Shown: positions 58,521 through 64,000 of the stretch, piece after piece
Layout: the number at the start of each line of letters is the position of its first letter
Numbering within the stretch: the first letter of the stretch is position 1
Origin: an uncultured Flavihumibacter sp.
Lineage (GTDB): Bacteria > Bacteroidota > Bacteroidia > Chitinophagales > Chitinophagaceae
NCBI GenBank assembly: GCA_902168105.1
Contig: CABHOY010000065.1
Span: 62,001-126,000 of the forward strand
Length of the DNA: 64,000 nt
Direction of reading: 5' to 3'
The notes under the pieces: model-generated
Seen by the model: the letters and a program-made list of their open reading frames with translations, nothing else
Database searches by the model: none
What the model was told of the DNA's origin: nothing
Made by a program: the position numbers and the translations under genes

Positions 58521-59735
58521 ATGATCTCTTTGCAGCACAGGTCCATCGCTCACTTCGATATGGACAGCTTCTTTGTATCAGTAGAATGCAGGGATGACAA
58601 CAGCCTGAAGGGAAAGCCTTTGCTGATCGGGGGCGTGAGTGATCGTGGCGTAGTCGCCTCCTGTAGCTACGAAGCCCGCCGTTACGGCATTCACTCCGCC
58701 ATGCCCATGAAAATGGCCTTAAAACTATGCCCGCACGCCATCGTCAGGAAAGGCGACATGGAGAAATACAGCCAGCTTTCACGGGAAGTTACCGAACTCA
58801 TAGCCGACAAAGCGCCACTCTACGAGAAATCTTCTATTGACGAATTCTACCTGGACCTAACAGGCATGGACAAATTCTTCGGCTCCATGAAGTGGACAGC
58901 CGAATTGCGCCAGCATATTATGAAGGAAACACAGCTGCCTGTTTCCTTCGGATTGGCATCTAATAAAATGATCTCGAAGGTGGCCACCAATGAAGCCAAA
59001 CCAAACGGACAAATGGAGATCTGCTTTGGAGAAGAAAAAGCCTTCCTCGCACCCATGCCTGTGGAAAAACTACCCATGGTGGGTAAAGAAACAGCCGGTC
59101 AGCTCAGACGCCGGGGTGTAGAAACAGTCAAAACACAGAGCGAAATACCTGTCACCCTCCTGGAAGCATGGCTGGGGAAGAATGGTATCTCCCTGTGGAA
59201 TAAAGCCAATGGCATCGACGAGTCGCCAGTTGTACCCTATCATGAACAAAAATCAATCTCTACGGAGAATACCTTCTCTTCTGATACCATCGATATGAAA
59301 TTCATTCATGCAGAACTGGTCCGCATGACAGAAAAGATCGCTTTTGAACTCCGCCAGCAGGACAAACTTACCGGCTGCGTAACAGTTAAGATCCGCTATT
59401 CAGATTTTGAGACCGTTACAAAACAAATGACCATCCCCTATTCCGGCAGCGATCATATCCTCCTGGAAAAAGTAAAGGAGCTGTTTAATAAGCTCTATGA
59501 CAGACGTCTGCTCATCCGCCTGATAGGCGTACGTTTCAGTCACCTGGTGCAGGGCAATTACCAGATCAGCCTGTTCGATGACACACAGGAAATGATCGCA
59601 CTCTACCAGGCCATCGATAATATTAAAAACAGATTCGGCTGGCAGTACCTGATGAAGGGGACCAATGCTGTACCTCCATCAAAAAGAGGAACGGTTAAAA
59701 AACCTGATGTCATGCCTTATCCTAAAATGAGATAA
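58521..59735 (+). CDS. dinB: Y-family DNA polymerase IV (DinB)
   Basis: A 404-residue translesion polymerase. Catalytic acids are Asp13 in HFDMDSFFVSVE and Asp107-Glu108 in KSSIDEFYLDLTG; CSYEARRYGIHSAMP is the fingertip region and LPMVGKETAGQLRRRGV the thumb helix-hairpin-helix. The little-finger domain ends with GNYQISLFDD, a beta-clamp-binding motif. It is preceded by two operators and the leader hairpin and followed 13 bases later by dnaE, so both polymerases are induced together, presumably upon DNA damage. Confidence 0.95.
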   Translation: MISLQHRSIAHFDMDSFFVSVECRDDNSLKGKPLLIGGVSDRGVVASCSYEARRYGIHSAMPMKMALKLCPHAIVRKGDMEKYSQLSREVTELIADKAPLYEKSSIDEFYLDLTGMDKFFGSMKWTAELRQHIMKETQLPVSFGLASNKMISKVATNEAKPNGQMEICFGEEKAFLAPMPVEKLPMVGKETAGQLRRRGVETVKTQSEIPVTLLEAWLGKNGISLWNKANGIDESPVVPYHEQKSISTENTFSSDTIDMKFIHAELVRMTEKIAFELRQQDKLTGCVTVKIRYSDFETVTKQMTIPYSGSDHILLEKVKELFNKLYDRRLLIRLIGVRFSHLVQGNYQISLFDDTQEMIALYQAIDNIKNRFGWQYLMKGTNAVPPSKRGTVKKPDVMPYPKMR

Positions 59736-59748
59736 AACGCCTGCTGAT

Positions 59749-62694
59749 ATGTATCTCAACTGCAAAACATTCTTCAGCCTGCGCTATGGCACCATCGACA
59801 CGAAAGACCTTGTCAGGATGGCCCGTGAAACAGGCGTCACTTCACTGGCGTTGACCAATATCAACATCACATCAGATACCTGGAACTTTGTTAAAGAATG
59901 CCAGGAACAAGGCGTCAAACCTATCATAGGACTGGAATGCAGGAATGAACATGATTTCAAATATCTCATGCTGGCGCGTGATACAGAAGGATGGTTCTAT
60001 ATCAACCGCTTCCTGTCCGATCATTTGCATAAATCTCTGCCTTTCCCCGATCGTGCGCCTGCGTTTCCAGGTGTGTTTGCCATCTACGCCTGGGGTACTA
60101 TTCCGCTGGCCGACCTGTATGCACATGAACTGGTTGGTATCCGCCGCCGTGAGATCAATAAATTGTTCCGTGTAGACACCCTCCCCTACCAGGACAAACT
60201 GGTCATCCTGCAGCCTGTTACTTTTCAGGATGCAGATCATTATGAATTACATCGCATATTACGTGCTGTGGACCAGAACATCCTTATCAGTCAGTTGCAG
60301 GAACATACCACTGCTCAACAGGATGAACAATTTCTTTCGCCAGCCGTGTTATTCGACTGCTTTGAACAATATCCGCACATCATCAATAACACTGTGCGGA
60401 TCATGGATGCCTGTCAGATCAATTTTGACATCAAAGTTCCCCGCAATAAAAAACATTTTACGAACAGTGAAGTGGAAGATCATGCGCTGCTCCGCCGGCT
60501 AGCTTATGAAGGCATGCTCAAACGCTATGGCCCCGATAATGCAGAAGCGAAAGCACGCATCGAAAAAGAACTGGCCGTAGTACAGGCACAACACTTCAAT
60601 TGTTATTTCCTCATCACCTGGGATATTATCCGTTATGCACAGGAACGTGGTTTCTTCTATGTAGGCAGAGGCAGCGGCGCTAACTCTATCATTGCATACT
60701 GTTTGAAGATCACAGACGTAGACCCTATAGAACTGAACCTATATTTCGAAAGATTTCTGAATCCTTACCGTAGCTCTCCTCCCGATTTTGATATCGACTT
60801 TTCATGGAGGGACAGGGATGAGATCATTGACTATGTTTTCAAAAAATATGGTAATGCACACACAGTCTTGTTGGGTACCGTTACTACCTTTCAACAGAAT
60901 GCCACCATACGCGAGTTAGGTAAGGTGTATGGTTTGCCCAAACACGAAATAGACAAGATACTGGACACACCTTTTGCGCCTGATCTTTCCGGAGACAGTG
61001 TACAGAAAAACATACTCCGCTATAGTCAGCTGATGTCCGGCGCAAAGGCTTTCCCAAATCATCTGAGTATTCATGCAGGCGGTATACTTATCAGTGAAGC
61101 GCCCATTCATCAGCACTGCGCGACTTATATGCCTCCAAAAGGCTTTATCACCGCACAGCTGGACATGCACCAGGCAGAAGCGATCGGGCTGTTTAAATTC
61201 GATATACTTAGTCAGCGTGGCCTGGGACATATCAGAGATGCAATATCCATCATCAAAGAAAACAAAGGAACAGATATCGACATCCACGATATTAAAACAT
61301 TCATGCAGGACCCGAATGTGCAACATGCGTTGAAAACAGTTGATACTATTGGTTGTTTCTATATTGAGTCGCCCGCTATGCGACAGCTGCTCCTGAAGCT
61401 GCAATGTGAGGATTATCTCACCCTTGTAGCCGCCAGCTCTGTAATACGCCCTGGTGTAGCACAATCGGGTATGATGCGCCAGTATGTATATAACTACCGC
61501 AACCAGGAGAAAGTCGTATACCTGCATGAGATCGTGAAACGCGTATTAAGCGAGACTTTCGGGATAATGGTATACCAGGAAGATGTTATCAAAATAGTAC
61601 ACGAATTTGCTGATATGGACCTCGCCGATGCTGATATCCTGCGCAGGGCTATGGCTGGTAAATACCGCGGACAAGGCGACTTTCAGAAGATAGAACAACA
61701 GTTCTTCAACAACTGTAAACGCCTGGGGCGGCCTGATGATGTAACACAGGAGCTTTGGCGGCAAATAGCCAGTTTCTCAGGTTTCTCTTTTTCGAAAGCG
61801 CACTCCGCAAGTTTTGCTGTGGAGAGTTATCAGAGCCTTTTCCTGAAGACGTACTTTCCTGCAGAGTTTATGGTAGCAGTCATCAACAACTTTGGCGGCT
61901 TTTATAACAGGGAATTGTATTTCCGCGAATTACAAAAAACCGGGGCAGTCATTAAAGCGCCTTGTATCAATAACAGCGACTACTATACGAGAATAACAGG
62001 CAATACCGTTTATACCGGCTTCATTCATATTGAAGGACTGGAAATAAAATGGATGGAGCAGGTACTGGAGGAACGTAAGCTGTATGGGCCCTACGCCAGT
62101 CTTGAAGATTTTGCCGCACGTATTGCACCTCCGCCCGAACAACTTGATATACTCATCAGGATAGGTGCTTTTAATTTTGACACACATACCAAAAAAGAAC
62201 TATTGTGGAAGAGCAGCCTGTTGCTGAAAAGTAAAGCGCCACATGCAGAACATATACAACCACTATTCCAGGAGCAAATGCCCGATTGCCAGTTGCCAAT
62301 GTTGTCATACCATGAGCACGAACATGCATTCGAAGAAATTGCGTTACTTGGTTTTCCGCTGTGCTCTCCGTTCGATATTCTGCAGCATGAGCAGAGTAGT
62401 TATATCCCTGCAAGGGATTTTAAGACCCATAAAGACAAGATCATCTCCACGTTGGGGTATTTAGTATGTACGAAGGGTATTCATACCAGCAAGGGCATCC
62501 CTATGTGTTTTGGTACTTTCATGGACGTGAACGGCCACTATATTGACACGGTGCATTTCCCTGAGATCCTCCGGAAATATCCCTTCCAGAAAGGCGGGTT
62601 CTATATGCTGCAGGGAAAGGTGACAGAAGAATATGATGTTTATACGATAGAAGTAAATTACATGCGCAAGATCGGGTACTTTGAAGATAAGTGA
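59749..62694 (+). CDS. dnaE2: Error-prone-type DNA polymerase III alpha subunit (DnaE-like, 981 residues)
   Basis: A C-family polymerase shorter than replicative DnaE (about 1160 or more). The N-terminal PHP domain (NCKTFFSLRYGTIDTKDLVR, ALTNINITSDTW, KPIIGLECRN) lacks the metal-binding His residues (no LHxHS), so it should be inactive as a proofreading or pyrophosphatase site. The palm has GRGSGANSIIAYCL and PDFDIDF (about residues 344-351) with the catalytic Asp. It ends in an OB fold (KIISTLGYLVCTKGIHTSKG). It is paired with dinB, 13 bases upstream, like the ImuB-DnaE2 mutasome of other bacteria. Confidence 0.9.
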   Translation: MYLNCKTFFSLRYGTIDTKDLVRMARETGVTSLALTNINITSDTWNFVKECQEQGVKPIIGLECRNEHDFKYLMLARDTEGWFYINRFLSDHLHKSLPFPDRAPAFPGVFAIYAWGTIPLADLYAHELVGIRRREINKLFRVDTLPYQDKLVILQPVTFQDADHYELHRILRAVDQNILISQLQEHTTAQQDEQFLSPAVLFDCFEQYPHIINNTVRIMDACQINFDIKVPRNKKHFTNSEVEDHALLRRLAYEGMLKRYGPDNAEAKARIEKELAVVQAQHFNCYFLITWDIIRYAQERGFFYVGRGSGANSIIAYCLKITDVDPIELNLYFERFLNPYRSSPPDFDIDFSWRDRDEIIDYVFKKYGNAHTVLLGTVTTFQQNATIRELGKVYGLPKHEIDKILDTPFAPDLSGDSVQKNILRYSQLMSGAKAFPNHLSIHAGGILISEAPIHQHCATYMPPKGFITAQLDMHQAEAIGLFKFDILSQRGLGHIRDAISIIKENKGTDIDIHDIKTFMQDPNVQHALKTVDTIGCFYIESPAMRQLLLKLQCEDYLTLVAASSVIRPGVAQSGMMRQYVYNYRNQEKVVYLHEIVKRVLSETFGIMVYQEDVIKIVHEFADMDLADADILRRAMAGKYRGQGDFQKIEQQFFNNCKRLGRPDDVTQELWRQIASFSGFSFSKAHSASFAVESYQSLFLKTYFPAEFMVAVINNFGGFYNRELYFRELQKTGAVIKAPCINNSDYYTRITGNTVYTGFIHIEGLEIKWMEQVLEERKLYGPYASLEDFAARIAPPPEQLDILIRIGAFNFDTHTKKELLWKSSLLLKSKAPHAEHIQPLFQEQMPDCQLPMLSYHEHEHAFEEIALLGFPLCSPFDILQHEQSSYIPARDFKTHKDKIISTLGYLVCTKGIHTSKGIPMCFGTFMDVNGHYIDTVHFPEILRKYPFQKGGFYMLQGKVTEEYDVYTIEVNYMRKIGYFEDK

Positions 62695-62718
62695 TCTCTT
62701 ATTTCCTACCTTATTCAT

Positions 62719-62762
62719 AAAAAGTAAAGGGAACATCAGTAGATGCTCCCTTTACTTTTTTA
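62719..62762. terminator. Bidirectional terminator between dnaE and lysC
   Basis: AAAAAGTAAAGGGA (62719-62732) pairs with TCCCTTTACTTTTT (62747-62760), with CAT/ATG pairing inside. It serves both convergent genes. Confidence 0.88.
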
Positions 62763-62777
62763 TACTTTCTCCAGCGA

Positions 62778-64000
62778 CTATTCCAGGTTGAACAACCCTT
62801 TATTCAGCAGCTGTAATGTTTTCTCTTTGTGTTGTCCGCCTATCAGGATAGAAATGTTATGACGGCTGCCTCCATAAGAGATCATGCGCAATGGCACTTC
62901 GTTCAGCGCATCGAACAGTTTCTTCAGGATGGAAGGTGTAGCTGCTACTTCATTACCCACAATAGAAACTATCGTCTGGTGATGGTCCAGTTCAACGGAA
63001 CCGAAAGGCTGTAATTCTTTCAGCAGCTGATCGAGGTAAGGCGTATTTTCTATTGTCAGTGATACAGCTACTTCAGAAGTAGTGATCATATCAATAGGTG
63101 TACGATATTTCTCAAATACTTCGAAGATCTTGCGGAGGAACCCGTAAGCCAGCAGCATACGGCTGGATTTGATCTTGATAGCGATGATACCGTCTTTCGC
63201 AGCGATAGCTTTTACACCATCTCCGTTGGGCATTTCGGTAATGATAGTACCTCTTGCTTCCGGCTGCATGGTATTCAGCAGCTTTACAGGGATATTGAAA
63301 TGCTGTGCAGGCCAGATAGAAGCGGGATGCAGGATCTTGGCGCCGAAGTAGGCCAGTTCCGCTGCTTCATCAAAAGACAACTGTTCGATCGGGAAGGTTT
63401 TCTTTACCACTCTCGGATCGTTGTTGTGCATACCGTCTATATCTGTCCAGATCTGTACTTCGGCGGCCTGGATAGCTGCACCGATCAGGGAAGCGGAATA
63501 GTCGCTGCCACCGCGTTTCAGGTTATCGATCTCTCCTCTCGAGTTACGGCAAATGTAACCCTGGGTAACAAAGACAGTATGGCCTTTATGTTTTTCCAGC
63601 AGGTTACCCAGCTTTATCTTGATCTTCGGGATCTCTGGTTCTTCGTATTCATCGATGCTCATGAATTCCAGCGCCGGCAATAATATTGCTTCTACGCCGG
63701 CTTCCTGCAGGTATACACTGAACAGGCGGGTGGACAGCAGTTCACCTTGTGCCAGTATATCCTTATTCAGCGCCTCGTTAAAAGATATCTTAAGAATGAT
63801 GTTCAGGAACTCAAAATGTTCGTCAACAACAGCAGCAGCCTTGGCACGTGCGCCGTCCTGTTTGACCAGGGCCTCGCAAAAAGTTCTGTAATGTGCTTCC
63901 AGCTTGTCTATCTGGCCTTTTGCCTGTTCTTTTTTACCCTCGGAAAGGGATTGACCGATTTCTACCAAAGCATTGGTAGTACCGGACAATGCGGACAATA
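62778..64000 (-). CDS. lysC: Aspartate kinase, C-terminal 407 residues (5' end beyond window)
   Basis: The reading frame is open to the window edge, so the start lies beyond base 64000; the missing part is the first few dozen residues with the KFGG motif. Visible are SALSGTTNALVEIG, the catalytic region VFVTQGYICRN with RGGSDYSASLIGAAI, and TDIDGMHNNDPRVV, followed by two ACT domains (about the last 140 residues: GVKAIAAKDGIIAIKI and HHQTIVSIVGNEVA). A monofunctional enzyme that phosphorylates aspartate for lysine, threonine and methionine synthesis. No homoserine dehydrogenase part follows. Confidence 0.93.
   Translation of the reverse strand, partial: LSALSGTTNALVEIGQSLSEGKKEQAKGQIDKLEAHYRTFCEALVKQDGARAKAAAVVDEHFEFLNIILKISFNEALNKDILAQGELLSTRLFSVYLQEAGVEAILLPALEFMSIDEYEEPEIPKIKIKLGNLLEKHKGHTVFVTQGYICRNSRGEIDNLKRGGSDYSASLIGAAIQAAEVQIWTDIDGMHNNDPRVVKKTFPIEQLSFDEAAELAYFGAKILHPASIWPAQHFNIPVKLLNTMQPEARGTIITEMPNGDGVKAIAAKDGIIAIKIKSSRMLLAYGFLRKIFEVFEKYRTPIDMITTSEVAVSLTIENTPYLDQLLKELQPFGSVELDHHQTIVSIVGNEVAATPSILKKLFDALNEVPLRMISYGGSRHNISILIGGQHKEKTLQLLNKGLFNLE

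Overview
The window reads as a chromosomal piece of a Bacteroidota bacterium, most likely Chitinophaga or a close relative. Support for this comes from promoters with the Bacteroidota -7 box TAnnTTTG (rpsT, guaA, mnmA, dinB), near absence of Shine-Dalgarno sequences, a DarA/DarB aryl-polyene/flexirubin-type gene set, GIN-domain and SGSGN-repeat lipoproteins, and long 2-oxoglutarate dehydrogenase subunits. No tRNA, rRNA, insertion sequence, CRISPR array or prophage was seen. Genus assignment is inference from gene content.

Layout. 1-2.6 kb: the end of a small hypothetical gene, then a translationally overlapping trio (seven-segment membrane protein, histidine kinase, NarL-type regulator). 2.6-17.5 kb: a uronate catabolism locus. 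GH88 and DUF2264 enzymes release unsaturated uronate, KduI/KduD convert it to KDG, UxaC/UxaB/UxaA convert galacturonate to KDG, and KdgK/Eda finish to pyruvate and glyceraldehyde-3-phosphate. A LacI regulator, an MFS uptake protein and three copies of the palindrome TGCAAACGTTTGCA tie the locus together. 17.6-26 kb: housekeeping genes (mnmA, an rRNA m5C methyltransferase, sucB-sucA, rpsT). 26.0-26.6 kb: a gene-free stretch holding two arrays of 11-bp units, one of them folding into a 50-bp dyad, before an M14 peptidase. 28.4-37.0 kb: a one-strand cluster (darA, darB, a small protein, a BtrH-like protein, ABC ATPase and permease, ACP, ketosynthase, chain-length-factor-like ketosynthase), probably part of a flexirubin/dialkylresorcinol pathway.

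37.5-55 kb: methyltransferase, GIN lipoprotein, guaA, a periplasmic-binding lipoprotein, then the ligase-associated DNA repair set split in two: exonuclease plus ligase at 42.5-45.1 kb, Lhr-type helicase plus PdeM-type nuclease plus a histone-deacetylase-like enzyme at 50.8-54.8 kb. The 5.6 kb between them carries Lrp, a peptidase, a HEPN/Abi-like gene, a tandem lipoprotein pair and a higBA toxin-antitoxin pair, and looks like an accessory insertion point. 54.8-55.8 kb is an orphan protein whose N-terminus resembles cargo of contractile injection systems.

56-62.7 kb: an SOS-like mutagenesis locus made of an XRE-S24 (LexA-like) repressor, two membrane proteins, and a dinB-dnaE operon. The repressor gene and the dinB operon share the palindrome ACTAA-N5-TTAGT placed over their -7 boxes, and the dinB leader starts with a long hairpin whose imperfections are G-U wobbles in the sense transcript. 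The window ends inside an aspartate kinase gene. The best candidates for undescribed biology are the 11-bp phased arrays (26.2-26.5 kb), the ACTAA/TTAGT regulon with its leader hairpin (56.9-58.5 kb), and the orphan protein at 54.8-55.8 kb.
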